Below are positions 33,889 to 42,676 of a stretch of 53,960 bases of DNA, one piece after another; within the stretch, counting starts at the first letter, position 1, and each line of letters starts with the position of its first letter. Location: positions 7,374 through 61,333 of the forward strand of contig DDTZ01000080.1 in assembly GCA_002344565.1 (NCBI GenBank). Direction: 5' to 3'. The DNA is from Bdellovibrionaceae bacterium UBA2351 (GTDB taxonomy: Bacteria > Bdellovibrionota > Bdellovibrionia > Bdellovibrionales > Bdellovibrionaceae). Both the position numbers and the translations under genes were made by a program. The notes under the pieces were generated by a model. It made no database searches. It was not told where the DNA came from and saw only the letters and a program-made list of their open reading frames with translations.

Positions 33889-34332
33889 TTATTTTGAAAG
33901 AGCCTTGTCTCCGGAAAGATTTCCTCCGCCAGTAATCATCAAGCTAACGGAAAGACCAATAGCTAAAATGAAGTACTCTAAACCTTCACCTTTTTGATTT
34001 CCAAACCAGTTCATGAAAAAACCGTGCTGTGCGTGTACCGTTAAGCCAGCGACTAACATTGTAAAACCCACACCAAATGCAGCTACGCGGGTCAGTAAAC
34101 CCGTCACTAATCCAATGGCGCCAAAGAATTCAGCCACGATCGGAAGTAAAGCTATTACGTAGGGCATGCCTTGTGATGTAAAATAATCCATCGTACCTGT
34201 AAAGCCATAACCTCCATACCAGCCTAACATTTTTTGAGCTCCATGGGGAAACATGGTCACACCTAACGCCACTCGAGCTACTAATGGCCCATAAGATGAA
34301 TTTGTTTGCATGATTTTTTTGAGTACGCTCAT
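33889..34332 (-). CDS. DoxX-family membrane protein
   Basis: A 147-residue inner-membrane protein of the DoxX family with about four hydrophobic segments. PLVARVALGVTMFPHGAQKMLGWYGGYGF (17-45) is a typical start, with an HGAQK motif seen in many members. The ATG at 34332 follows GGAGG. DoxX proteins link to redox and thiol stress in some bacteria. It is divergent from a LysR gene, its probable regulator, across a region that holds a 26-base palindrome. Confidence 0.92.
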   Translation of the reverse strand: MSVLKKIMQTNSSYGPLVARVALGVTMFPHGAQKMLGWYGGYGFTGTMDYFTSQGMPYVIALLPIVAEFFGAIGLVTGLLTRVAAFGVGFTMLVAGLTVHAQHGFFMNWFGNQKGEGLEYFILAIGLSVSLMITGGGNLSGDKALSK

Positions 34333-34417
34333 ATTTATTTCCTCCAAAAGATGAGTTTTCTGTTTTCATATACTATGTCGCGAAAAAGCTATTTGCAAAA
34401 GTAGACAAAATTAGTAA

Positions 34418-34443
34418 TCATTTTTGCATAGATGCAAAAATGA
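34418..34443. promoter_or_regulatory. 26-base perfect palindrome upstream of LysR
   Basis: TCATTTTTGCAT-AG-ATGCAAAAATGA: two perfect 12-base half-sites around a 2-base centre. It ends 7 bases before the LysR ATG (34451) and lies in the doxX/lysR divergent region. A second partial half (TTTGCAAAA) occurs at about 34392-34400. It is a strong candidate LysR binding site, or a hairpin over the LysR translation start. Confidence 0.7.
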
Positions 34444-34450
34444 GGGAGTT

Positions 34451-35359
34451 ATGGATTTAAATCTTTTAAATACGTTTGTGGCAGTAGTGGAGGCAGGCTC
34501 AATGACTCAAGCTGCCCGTAGGCTCAAACAACCCATATCGCGTGTTAGTCGGGCGTTGTCCCGGCTGGAGCGAGATTTAAATCAACACTTGATACTTAGG
34601 ACGACCCGCTCTTTTAAGATTACGTCTTCGGGTCTGCGACTCTTTCGCGAGATTCAACCTCTAATGCAACAGATTTCAGGATTGGAACGCTCGTTATCGA
34701 GCGAAAGCGAAGAATTGACCGGAGTTGTGCGCATCACCGCACCCGAGGATTTTGCTCAAGGGACGATGTCATCCATATTGCTAGAGTTAAGCTCGCTTCA
34801 TCCGGGTTTACAATTTGATTTGAATTTAACAGATGAGTATGTTGACCTTCTGCGCACCGAAACGGACATTGGGATTCGAGGTGGAAAATTAAAAGATTCG
34901 ACGTTAAAAGCAAAATATGTCGGGGAATCTAAATTCGTTTTTGTGGCGTCTCCGGATTATCTTGAAAAATTTGGTACACCAAAAAGGCCCGAAGACTTGG
35001 TTAAGCATAAATGTATTTTCTCGCCGTTAGGGCCTAATAGTGAGCGTAATGAGTGGGTGGTTACTAATGGATCACGCAAAGAAAAAATAAAGTTCATTCC
35101 GCAGTGGAAAGTAAATCACAAAGGTTTGGCTTGTACGTTTGTACGTGCTGGTCATGGAATCTCGCTTCTACCAAGTCCAATGGTGAATAGGTTCTTGGAA
35201 TCCAAAGAGTTGATCCATGTTTTATCCCCTTGGGGACTGGAATCTGCGCCATTGCATTTAGTATATCCCCCTCAAAAGGTGACATCACGAAAGGTGCGGG
35301 AGGTATCTAAGTTCTTAGAAATAAGGATTCGCGAAATGATGACGTTGGGAAAGATTTAA
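34451..35359 (+). CDS. LysR-family transcriptional regulator
   Basis: A 302-residue LTTR: HTH MDLNLLNTFVAVVEAGSMTQ and RRLKQPISRVSRALSRLE (about 1-58), then the ligand domain (about 90-295). The ATG at 34451 follows GAGGGAG; an earlier frame from 34424 would run through the palindrome and is rejected. It resembles the LysR at 9092 in both domains. Divergent from doxX. It shares TTAA stop bases with the convergent phospholipase gene. Confidence 0.93.
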   Translation: MDLNLLNTFVAVVEAGSMTQAARRLKQPISRVSRALSRLERDLNQHLILRTTRSFKITSSGLRLFREIQPLMQQISGLERSLSSESEELTGVVRITAPEDFAQGTMSSILLELSSLHPGLQFDLNLTDEYVDLLRTETDIGIRGGKLKDSTLKAKYVGESKFVFVASPDYLEKFGTPKRPEDLVKHKCIFSPLGPNSERNEWVVTNGSRKEKIKFIPQWKVNHKGLACTFVRAGHGISLLPSPMVNRFLESKELIHVLSPWGLESAPLHLVYPPQKVTSRKVREVSKFLEIRIREMMTLGKI

Positions 35360-36870
35360 AACCAACGTTCAAAAATGCGAATCATCGGTACCATTAAAAG
35401 TAAGAGTCGTTGCTGAATGCTTTCAACGTCATTTGCATCAATATCTGGTGGGATCTCGCCGTTCGTATCCATTCGATGACCATTTCCTGCGCGCCATAGA
35501 ATCATGCGGGCTACGTGCTGGCAGAAATCTGCATTATCTATTAGAAGCGCGAGCTCGGCGTTCATTCGACGTAGTGAACGTGGATCAAAGTTGGCCGTAC
35601 CGATCATACATGAAGTTTCGTCAATGACGTATGTCTTCGCGTGAGTATTATAGCGTGATCCTTGTGTCATTTGAGGTATTGGGTTTTCATCCATTGGCAT
35701 TGGGTCCCCAGAATACAAATAAATGTTGGCTCCATTAGCCGCAAAATTTTTAGCGTGAACTTGCGTAAGTGCGTTCACCACGAATTCACGTCGAGATGCT
35801 TTCCGTGAATTTGTTAATATCATGATTTTTTTGCCATCTGCCATTAGCTTTTTGAACATTTTCCAGCTTTCACTGTCAGGAATAATGTAGCCATTTTCAA
35901 TCATTAGACGACTTTTTGTTTTGCTAATGTCTTCTAACAAGATGGTGCCAGTGATTGTCTCTGATTGTTTAACCCAGTCGGGACCGTCGGATACAAAGCG
36001 AATTTTATTTATTGGGAAAACGGGTTGTTTTGATAGAGCGCGTTTGCCTGCAGCACGCACTGTCGCTAAATATTGGCGACTTTGGTCAGAAGAATGCAAA
36101 TTAGACACAAACACTTCGGCTTTAAGTGTGTTCATATCATAAGCCTCAATGGCTTGGTTGTATCTATACACATCGGGCCCACTGTCTGTAGGAAGCGGCT
36201 TAGAATACTCATAGGATATTTTGGTGTCTTCGCTGCGAAAGTCATTCATGTTTGGAAAGTCTTCCGTTTTGATTTCGGTAGAGTTCTCTGATAGCCAAAA
36301 CGCTTCAAAGGTTTCCAAAATAGAATCATTAATGGGGCCTCGGATACGTATATCGCGATCGATAAAGTTGTTGGATTTTGCTAAATAATAATAGTCGTTT
36401 GCGATGTTCCGACTTCCCGTAATTAGCTCTTTTTCAGATGCGATAATTTTTCTATGATTGCGAACATTCAGTCGAACAAAATTTAGAGACGCGTGCTGGT
36501 TATATAATTTGACCTCTATGCCATATTTCTTGAATTCTCTATCGACATAAGCATCAATTGTTTTTCGCATGGGAACAGAATCTACTAATAAGCGAATTCT
36601 AATATTTGGGTTCTGCTTCTTTTTTTCGACAAGGGCACGTGCGATCCAGCTGCCGGCCTCGTCAATATCGTAAATAAACGTTTCTAATATAATAAACTGT
36701 TCCGCGTTTTCAATCAGTTGCAGGCGCGCTTCTAATGCCGCTGATCCGTCTTCCAATAGTTGTATCTGATGATCGGCATCCGACTTAGATTCAAATTTAG
36801 GAATGGCAGCCGCCCACGCATGTGCGCACAGAAACGACAGAAGGCTTATTATCGTTAGACAGATCTTCAT
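35356..36870 (-). CDS. Exported phospholipase D-superfamily protein
   Basis: A 504-residue protein with a signal peptide (1-20, cleavage after WAA-type site) and two PLD motifs: H139-x-K141 (NHRKII; the usual Asp is Glu146) and H410-x-K412 with D416 (HAKTYVID), followed by GTANFDPRS. Such exported two-domain forms act as phospholipases or cardiolipin-synthase-like transferases. In a predator it could act on prey membranes, but that is speculation. Its stop overlaps LysR by 4 bases. Confidence 0.9.
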   Translation of the reverse strand: MKICLTIISLLSFLCAHAWAAAIPKFESKSDADHQIQLLEDGSAALEARLQLIENAEQFIILETFIYDIDEAGSWIARALVEKKKQNPNIRIRLLVDSVPMRKTIDAYVDREFKKYGIEVKLYNQHASLNFVRLNVRNHRKIIASEKELITGSRNIANDYYYLAKSNNFIDRDIRIRGPINDSILETFEAFWLSENSTEIKTEDFPNMNDFRSEDTKISYEYSKPLPTDSGPDVYRYNQAIEAYDMNTLKAEVFVSNLHSSDQSRQYLATVRAAGKRALSKQPVFPINKIRFVSDGPDWVKQSETITGTILLEDISKTKSRLMIENGYIIPDSESWKMFKKLMADGKKIMILTNSRKASRREFVVNALTQVHAKNFAANGANIYLYSGDPMPMDENPIPQMTQGSRYNTHAKTYVIDETSCMIGTANFDPRSLRRMNAELALLIDNADFCQHVARMILWRAGNGHRMDTNGEIPPDIDANDVESIQQRLLLLMVPMIRIFERWF

Positions 36871-36985
36871 CCAAATTCCCTAAACTGATTTAAATCCAGC
36901 TGGTTGCTAAATAAACAGGTTATTTGACCCTAAAGTCTATTTTTACAAGTTTTGTTCCAAATTTAATTAGACCCATTGATGGTGT

Positions 36986-37007
36986 TTACATACTATTTGG
37001 TATGTAA
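36986..37007. promoter_or_regulatory. Candidate TetR-type operator upstream of the double VOC gene
   Basis: TTACATAC-N6-GTATGTAA, a perfect 8-base inverted repeat 25 bases before the VOC gene start at 37033. Its core, ACATACTATTTGGTATGT, differs in only 2 of 18 bases from the core of the palindrome at the tetR gene (49189-49216). Confidence 0.65.
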
Positions 37008-37032
37008 TGAAACGTTTGAAAAAGGAGGCTTT

Positions 37033-37917
37033 ATGCAAAAAATATATCCTTGCATTTGGTTAAATGGCCAAGTTGACGAAGCGGCGAGGTTGTATACATC
37101 GTTATTTAAAAACTCAAAAATTGTCTTCACGACCTATTACGGAAAATCTGGAGCTGAAATATCAGGGCAAAAAGAAGGTTCGGTGCTGACTATAGATTTA
37201 AACCTAGATGGGCTTTCTCTGCAGTTGTTGAATGGTGGACCTCACTACAAGATAAATCCGTCCACGTCGCTATACGTATGGTGTAAAGATGAACAAGAAA
37301 TTGATTCCTTGTGGGACAAGCTTTCAAAAAACGGTTCCACTATTTTTGAATTGCAAGCCTACCCGTGGGCCAGAAAATATGGTTGGTGCACCGACTGCTA
37401 TGGAGTGTCTTGGCAGCTAATGATTGGGGATAGCCCATACAAAATTGCACCTGCCATTTTATTTACGGAGAAATTGTTTGGAAAAGCCGAAGAGGCGATT
37501 CGCTTCTATATGTCTAAATTTAAAAGATCTAAATTAGAACTTATTGCGAGAGATCCTAATACAAACGCAGTTTTGCATTCACTATTTAATTTGGAGGGAA
37601 TGCCCCTTGTATTAATGGAAGGGCCCGGAAAAGGTAAAGATAAAATGGAAATTACCGGCGCGATGTCATTGGTAATTAATTGCGATGATCAGAAAGAAAT
37701 TGATAAGTATTGGGAAGTGATCAAAAAGCCCGAGAGTATGGAAGTGTGTGGTTGGATCGAAGACAAATACGGCATTCAATGGCAGGTCGTACCGACAATG
37801 TTAGGAGAGTATCTAAAAGATCCAAATCAGAAAAAAGTCGAAGCAATGATGACTGCTATGCTTAAAATGAAAAAAATGGAAATCGACGTTCTGAAAGCGG
37901 CGTTCGCCAATGGCTAA
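37033..37917 (+). CDS. Tandem PhnB-like VOC-domain protein
   Basis: A 294-residue protein with two PhnB/3-demethylubiquinone-methyltransferase-like VOC domains: domain 1 (about 1-135) starts MQKIYPCIWLNGQVDEAARLY, domain 2 (about 145-280) has ILFTEKLFGKAEEAIRFY. Each has WCxDxYGVSWQLM or YGIQWQVVP near its end. Function unknown; this family is often stress-linked. AAGGAGG precedes the ATG at 37033. A TetR-type operator lies just upstream. Confidence 0.88.
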   Translation: MQKIYPCIWLNGQVDEAARLYTSLFKNSKIVFTTYYGKSGAEISGQKEGSVLTIDLNLDGLSLQLLNGGPHYKINPSTSLYVWCKDEQEIDSLWDKLSKNGSTIFELQAYPWARKYGWCTDCYGVSWQLMIGDSPYKIAPAILFTEKLFGKAEEAIRFYMSKFKRSKLELIARDPNTNAVLHSLFNLEGMPLVLMEGPGKGKDKMEITGAMSLVINCDDQKEIDKYWEVIKKPESMEVCGWIEDKYGIQWQVVPTMLGEYLKDPNQKKVEAMMTAMLKMKKMEIDVLKAAFANG

Positions 37918-37944
37918 ACAGGGCAGTAGCCCTATGCTAGAAGC

Positions 37945-38043
37945 ATGAAAAAAGAGCTCAAGAAATCTTGTAGCTGTGAAGATTGCAATTCCAAAAATAA
38001 GACAGGCTATATAGCTTATACTTTTGGGGTTTCTCATCTTTGA
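37945..38043 (+). CDS. Possible small Cys-rich ORF
   Basis: ATG at 37945 opens 32 codons with a CSCEDC cluster (MKKELKKSCSCEDC at the start). No convincing ribosome site precedes it, and the rest (KTGYIAYTFGVSHL) shows no family. Listed because the clustered cysteines are unusual; it may be a remnant or chance. The rest of the 37918-38142 gap holds two short hairpins (AGGGC/GCCCT and ATGCT/AGCAT) and the palindrome at 38107. Confidence 0.2.
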   Translation: MKKELKKSCSCEDCNSKNKTGYIAYTFGVSHL

Positions 38044-38106
38044 ACGGATGTTTGGAAAAAAAATGAATTTACCGCTCTTTGGCGCTAATGGAGGTACACT
38101 AAAAGT

Positions 38107-38123
38107 GAGCTCATGATGAGCTC
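38107..38123. promoter_or_regulatory. 17-base palindrome upstream of the HupE-like gene
   Basis: GAGCTCAT-G-ATGAGCTC, perfect half-sites of 8 bases, 19 bases before the ATG at 38143. It could be an operator or a leader hairpin. Confidence 0.45.
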
Positions 38124-38142
38124 GGATAACGGAAGTTAAGCT

Positions 38143-39372
38143 ATGAAAAAGATTTTTTGCGTTGCGCTTTTGTACGTTTGTTCTGCTTGGCAAAATCTAG
38201 AAGCACAGGAACTAGAAAACTCGCATATAAACATAGAGTTTCGAGAATATGATATTTTAGCAGACGTCGTTCTGCCTATAGCTGAGCTAGAACTGGCTTA
38301 CGGTAAACCGATAGATTTGAATCTGCCTGACTATATTTCATCACATATTCAAGTAAAAAGCGAAGATGGGATTCCTTGGCAAATTGATATCGATACCTCG
38401 TTACTGAGAAAGTCAGACATTCCAGGTACTATTCGAATCGGTATGATTTTCATTCCAGCCACTGGTTTATCTCCAAGAGAGTTCATACTAACTTCAACAC
38501 TTATCAATCACAAAATCTTGGGTCATCGAACCTATGTTTTTGTAAAAACGGATTGGGATTCCGGAGTATCGAGATACAATCCAGAAGCCATCGGAATTAT
38601 CTATTCAGCCAGTAATCAGATCAAAATATTTCGGGAGCAACAAAGTATCTGGCGAGGGTTCTTGGGGGTATTCCGAGTTGGGTTGATTCATGTACGAGAT
38701 GGTTTTGATCATATTCTATTCGTTTTGATGTTAATTTTGCCAACACCATTGTTGTTTTCAACTACGCATCGAGCCCGGTACAACGGAATCAAAAAAAGTA
38801 GTTTTCATCTATTCGGCTTAATAGGAATAAATGCCTTAAGTCATTTGTTAGCACTTTTGTGTGCGTGCGTGGGGTGGTTGAGATTACCCGTTTGGATCGG
38901 TGAAGTTCTTATTTCTTCAACCATTATTATTTCTGCAGTTCATATTTTTTGGCCGATCATGACGAATAAAGAATGGATTTTAGCTGGGGCGTTTGGTGTT
39001 TTCCACGGTTTAACATTTTTCGATATTATTTTAGATTATGGATTGTCGGCGGGTAGGCTCGTCATTGGCGTGCTAGGCCTTAATTCTGGTGTTCTAGTAA
39101 TGCAATTGTTGGTCGTTCTCTGCATGGCTCCTTGGTTTTTTATCGCAGCGGAAAGTGTCTATTATAATATTCTGAAGTACACTTTATCGATAGTAGGAAT
39201 AGCCATTGCGGGATTTTGGATTCATCAAATAGTGAGTGGTGAACCAAGCAGTTTAGTTGCTGCCTTCACATCCTTGATTGGCCGTCCCGTAGGAGTTATT
39301 GCTTTTATGGCTGTGATTTCGTTACTTATTCGCTATTCTCCGGGCCCGTCTCGAGAAAATCACAGAGATTAG
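38143..39372 (+). CDS. HupE/UreJ-2-like membrane protein
   Basis: A 409-residue protein: signal peptide (1-21), a periplasmic domain (22-175) and a membrane domain with about seven helices (180-395). GLIHVRDGFDHILFVLML, NALSHLLALL and GVFHGLTFFDI match the HupE/UreJ-2 family, which is suspected of nickel or cobalt transport through conserved His/Asp residues. The transported ion is not proven. No hydrogenase or urease gene is nearby, so its partner is unclear. Confidence 0.85.
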   Translation: MKKIFCVALLYVCSAWQNLEAQELENSHINIEFREYDILADVVLPIAELELAYGKPIDLNLPDYISSHIQVKSEDGIPWQIDIDTSLLRKSDIPGTIRIGMIFIPATGLSPREFILTSTLINHKILGHRTYVFVKTDWDSGVSRYNPEAIGIIYSASNQIKIFREQQSIWRGFLGVFRVGLIHVRDGFDHILFVLMLILPTPLLFSTTHRARYNGIKKSSFHLFGLIGINALSHLLALLCACVGWLRLPVWIGEVLISSTIIISAVHIFWPIMTNKEWILAGAFGVFHGLTFFDIILDYGLSAGRLVIGVLGLNSGVLVMQLLVVLCMAPWFFIAAESVYYNILKYTLSIVGIAIAGFWIHQIVSGEPSSLVAAFTSLIGRPVGVIAFMAVISLLIRYSPGPSRENHRD

Positions 39373-39456
39373 AAAACTGCTTTTGTTATTTGCCAATTTT
39401 TCTTGAGCTTCTGAAGATGCTGTGTTCATTTAAAGTGAAAACAAAAGAGGTTTAAA

Positions 39457-40008
39457 ATGCCGAAAAGTATTTATGATTTTTCGATTCCAAAAATAAATGG
39501 AACAGAATTTAGCTTATCTGAATACAAAGGAAAAGTTCTTTTGGTTGTTAACGTAGCATCAAAATGCGGTTTAACACCTCAGTATGAAGCCTTAGAAAAA
39601 ATTTACCAAACATACAGAGATCAAGGTTTTGAAGTACTTGGATTCCCTGCAAATGAATTTGGTGCACAAGAGCCAGGTACCAATCAACAAATCCAAGATT
39701 TCTGTGAGTCGAAATTTGGGGTTAAGTTTCCAATGTTTCAAAAAATCGTAGTAACGGGGCAGGGACGGCATCCATTGTATACCTATTTAACCGATGCTAA
39801 ACCCGAGGCAGTTGAAATACCTAATTCGGGTTTAGAGGCAGACCTAGTCGAATTTGGTTTTCCACGCAAAGTGAAAAAAGATATTCTGTGGAACTTCGAA
39901 AAATTTTTGATAGATCGTCAAGGGCAGGTGGTAGAGCGATTTGCTCCCGACGTAACCCCTGACAATGCGATAGTTAAAAGATCTATTGAGGCGGTATTGC
40001 GTTCGTAG
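39457..40008 (+). CDS. Glutathione peroxidase (thioredoxin-type)
   Basis: A 183-residue Cys-GPx: peroxidatic C37 in VASKCGLTPQY, Gln in FPANEFGAQEPG and Trp in ILWNFEKFLID make up the catalytic set. Bacterial Cys forms normally use thioredoxin and reduce lipid and other hydroperoxides. GAGG-type site before the ATG. The 3' end overlaps a convergent small membrane protein gene by 26 bases. Confidence 0.94.
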   Translation: MPKSIYDFSIPKINGTEFSLSEYKGKVLLVVNVASKCGLTPQYEALEKIYQTYRDQGFEVLGFPANEFGAQEPGTNQQIQDFCESKFGVKFPMFQKIVVTGQGRHPLYTYLTDAKPEAVEIPNSGLEADLVEFGFPRKVKKDILWNFEKFLIDRQGQVVERFAPDVTPDNAIVKRSIEAVLRS

Positions 40009-40195
40009 GCGCTACTTCGGCTGGAGTATTGTAAATGCCTCCAGCGGGTGTGCTAATCCATCGCTCTCTCATCATCGAAAATGCGACTGCGAGTCCAATA
40101 ATAACTGCAAATGCGATTAACCAATAAACAACTTTGGCAGGAAGTGATTCAGCTGCCTGCGAAGGTGCATTGGCTTGTTGTACCGTTGTTGCCAT
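39983..40195 (-). CDS. Small single-span membrane protein
   Basis: A 70-residue protein with one membrane helix (about 23-41, VVYWLIAFAVIIGLAVAFS) and Pro/Ala-rich ends. A very good ribosome site (AAGGAGG) precedes the ATG, which supports it as a real gene despite its size and its 26-base overlap with gpx. No family recognised. Confidence 0.65.
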   Translation of the reverse strand: MATTVQQANAPSQAAESLPAKVVYWLIAFAVIIGLAVAFSMMRERWISTPAGGIYNTPAEVAPTNAIPPQ

Positions 40196-40262
40196 AAAAT
40201 AGCCTCCTTTTAGATTTTTTATTTATAGATCTGCAAAAATAGTTCCTTTAGTTTTTTGATGA

Positions 40263-40739
40263 TTAACAAAAACGGTAGGGATAGAAATTTGTGGATATAA
40301 AACTAAATCTTGAAACCGCGTTGTTGGAGTGCCGTCTTAATTTTATTTCTTTAATTGGCCCTAAAAAAGCAGATTGGTCTTTGACTATATTTAGCAGTAT
40401 TCGACTGATTCCAAATTTCTTATACGTGCCTGCTAGTCCTAATACGATAAATGCCGCCCAGCCTTTCGGTTTTTGTATATTGAATACTAAATCGGTCGTC
40501 ACCAGAGAGCGTGTTGATTTGTGGAAAAAGACGACTTCGTTCACTTTAGGTACACCTTGTAGCTGTAACATTTCAATTTCATTTTGATAAGGCCATGATT
40601 TACAATTCAAAATTTTGCTCTACTTAATATCGGAACTTTTTTCCGCGCAACCTTCCTGTCCCCAAATCGTCGCTCGCACAGGCAAAATTATCGTCTTGGT
40701 AGGCATGTTTAGTTCAGACTCAAAAAAATGAATACTCAT
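40263..40739 (-). pseudogene. DUF4336-family gene remnant with an in-frame stop
   Basis: Two consecutive minus-strand pieces in the same frame are separated by one TAG (40620-40622). Piece 1 (40739-40620) ends GCAEKSSDIK; piece 2 continues SKILNCKSWPYQNEIEMLQ and then VNEVVFFHKSTRSLVTTDLVFN, which matches the best-conserved part of the DUF4336 metallohydrolase-like family. The N-terminal third with its His motif is missing, and the C-terminus has degenerated. A plus-strand ORF over the same bases is a shadow. It is a decaying gene unless the TAG is read through. Confidence 0.7.
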
Positions 40740-40836
40740 TTTAACCTTACTTGTTTTTAGACTACATAGTTGACGACAACAGTGTCCAGAGTTAACTATT
40801 TCTCTAGCTAACCGTTGAACTTTCCTCGGAGGAAAT

Positions 40837-41436
40837 ATGAACTCTAGAAAACCAGATTATCCAATTGATCCGCAGTTTATTGATCGCTGGTCACCACGTG
40901 CTTTTTCGACTGAAGAAATTTCAGACGAAACTTTGATGACCGGTTTTGAAGCAGCTCGCTGGGCGCCTTCAGCCAGCAATAGCCAGCCTTGGAGATTTTT
41001 GTACGCACGTCGTGGTTCACCTGCGTGGGAACTATTTAATAGTTTTATGGTTGAAGCGAATCGCGTATGGGCCTCTAAAGCGGCTGCTTTAGTCGTTATT
41101 TTATCTAAAAAAGATTTTAAATCAGGAGATAAAGTTTCCTTTTCGGACACGCATTCATTTGATACTGGGTCTGCGTGGATTAGTTTTGCTCTAGAAATGA
41201 AAAAGTTAGGCTGGTTTACTCACGGAATGGCGGGGATTTCTCATGCTAAAATTAAATCAGAGTTTCAATTACCAGATAACTTCACTATCGAAGCTATGGT
41301 GGCTATAGGTAAACTAGGTGACAAAAAATCGTTGCCTGAACATTTGCAAACTCGCGAAGAACCAAATGCGCGCCATCCTGTAAAAAGTTTCGTAAGTGAT
41401 GGCAAATTTCCAAGCGAATGGCTTAAAACCGAGTAG
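40837..41436 (+). CDS. Nitroreductase-family flavoprotein
   Basis: A 199-residue FMN-dependent oxidoreductase: RWSPRAFSTEEISDETL (17-33) and ARWAPSASNSQPWRFLYA (46-63) are the FMN-binding start of the family, and GIGKLG-type MVAIGKLGDK (153-162) is the rear. Reduces quinones or nitro compounds with NAD(P)H. A GGAGG site precedes the ATG. Monocistronic, with the DUF4336 remnant divergent from it. Confidence 0.92.
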   Translation: MNSRKPDYPIDPQFIDRWSPRAFSTEEISDETLMTGFEAARWAPSASNSQPWRFLYARRGSPAWELFNSFMVEANRVWASKAAALVVILSKKDFKSGDKVSFSDTHSFDTGSAWISFALEMKKLGWFTHGMAGISHAKIKSEFQLPDNFTIEAMVAIGKLGDKKSLPEHLQTREEPNARHPVKSFVSDGKFPSEWLKTE

Positions 41437-41500
41437 GCATTTCGGCGCATTAATTGCTAAGCCTTGAACAGGTATTTCTTGAGTGAAATAAGGGGTATTT

Positions 41501-42187
41501 ATGTTCAAGGTTTTGAAATTTATTCCAGCGATAGTTTTGGTGTTTGCGCAAATTGGCTGCAACAAGTCTGGTAAATCATCAGCAGCGCCTGTGATTAGTG
41601 CGCCTATAAATTCCACTGCTTTAAATATTAAAAATGAATGTTCGACCATTCGTCAAAATTTGGAATCTAATCATTATTCTATTCAAAAAGGGGTATTCTT
41701 AACTCCGCTAATGAGAGCCTCATACTCGGGCAACGTCAAACGCATTCATGCCGTGCTTGCTCGTGGCGAGCGCATTGATATGAAAGATCGTTATGGGCGA
41801 ACGGCCTTGCAGTACGCAGTTTTAGGTGGGCACTATGACGCGTTTGAAGTTTTGTTTCGTGCGGGTGCAAATATTCACGTACAAAATTCTTTTAAGGCAT
41901 CAACGGTACATTTGGCGGCTGCTTGGAATCGTACCCAAATGGTAAAATTAATGGTAACTGCGGGACGTTTAGATATTAATGCTACAAGTAAGTTTAACGG
42001 GTACACGATGCTCCATTCTGCCGCCATTAACTGTAATTTGGATCTAGTTCAATTTCTAGTTCAGCACGGTGCTGATGTTAACAAAAAGAGTACGTCGGAA
42101 AAGACGGCTTTAAAAGAAGCAATAGCTGCTAATGCCGCTGAATCGATAGATCTACTTTTGCAATTTGGTGCAGATCCCAGTATTTAG
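41501..42187 (+). CDS. Ankyrin-repeat lipoprotein
   Basis: A 228-residue lipoprotein: signal sequence and lipobox QIGC with C20, a short linker, then about five ankyrin repeats (65-228), with TPLMRASYSGN, TALQYAVLGGHYD, STVHLAAAWNRTQ, TMLHSAAINCNLD and TALKEAIAANAAE as the helix starts. Probably binds another protein in the periplasm or on the cell surface. Partner unknown. Confidence 0.9.
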   Translation: MFKVLKFIPAIVLVFAQIGCNKSGKSSAAPVISAPINSTALNIKNECSTIRQNLESNHYSIQKGVFLTPLMRASYSGNVKRIHAVLARGERIDMKDRYGRTALQYAVLGGHYDAFEVLFRAGANIHVQNSFKASTVHLAAAWNRTQMVKLMVTAGRLDINATSKFNGYTMLHSAAINCNLDLVQFLVQHGADVNKKSTSEKTALKEAIAANAAESIDLLLQFGADPSI

Positions 42188-42223
42188 CTTGCAATAGATT
42201 CAGATCTTAATAAGCTCAGCGAT

Positions 42224-42631
42224 ATGATTTTTTTTAAAACATTCGGATTATCAGTAGTTGCTTTTACAGTTTTAGATTTTCTTTGGTTTAAATTTGTTGT
42301 TAAGGATTTCAATCTAAAAGAATTAGCAGAGATTGGACGTATAAAGAATGGCGAGTTTGATATTTTATTTGGTCCTGCAATTGTTACCTATCTATTGATG
42401 GCACTCGCAATGGCGATGTTTGTGGTTCCTACCTTTATGGAATCGGACCCATGGTGGAAAACATTTTTATTCGGTGCTGCTCTCGGCCTAATTATTTATG
42501 GAATTTTTGACCTTACTAATTTAGCGATCTTAAAAAACTACCCGATTAAATTTATGATGGTGGACATGGCCTGGGGAACTTTCGTTTTCGGCTTGGTCAG
42601 CTGTATTTCCCGTTTGGCTATCAAACTATAA
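42224..42631 (+). CDS. DUF2177 membrane protein
   Basis: A 135-residue inner-membrane protein with four hydrophobic segments. VVAFTVLDFLWFKFV and FDLTNLAILKNYP and MVDMAWGTFVFG are hallmarks of DUF2177. The function of the family is unknown. It lies 36 bases after the ankyrin lipoprotein and may be in the same transcript. A convergent hairpin follows its stop. Confidence 0.88.
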   Translation: MIFFKTFGLSVVAFTVLDFLWFKFVVKDFNLKELAEIGRIKNGEFDILFGPAIVTYLLMALAMAMFVVPTFMESDPWWKTFLFGAALGLIIYGIFDLTNLAILKNYPIKFMMVDMAWGTFVFGLVSCISRLAIKL

Positions 42632-42665
42632 CAAACTCCCAATACTTATCCTATTGAGAGTTTGT
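42631..42665. terminator. Hairpin between convergent genes, possible bidirectional terminator
   Basis: ACAAACTC (42631-42638) pairs with GAGTTTGT (42658-42665), and CAATA (42640-42644) with TATTG (42652-42656). Neither strand has a U-tract, so intrinsic termination is unproven. Confidence 0.45.
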
Positions 42666-42676
42666 GGTGGATGTAG

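Noticed and set aside
40291..40587. A 98-codon plus-strand ORF
   Set aside because: It runs opposite the DUF4336 remnant, whose minus-strand translation matches a known family; the plus-strand frame has no ribosome site or recognisable features.
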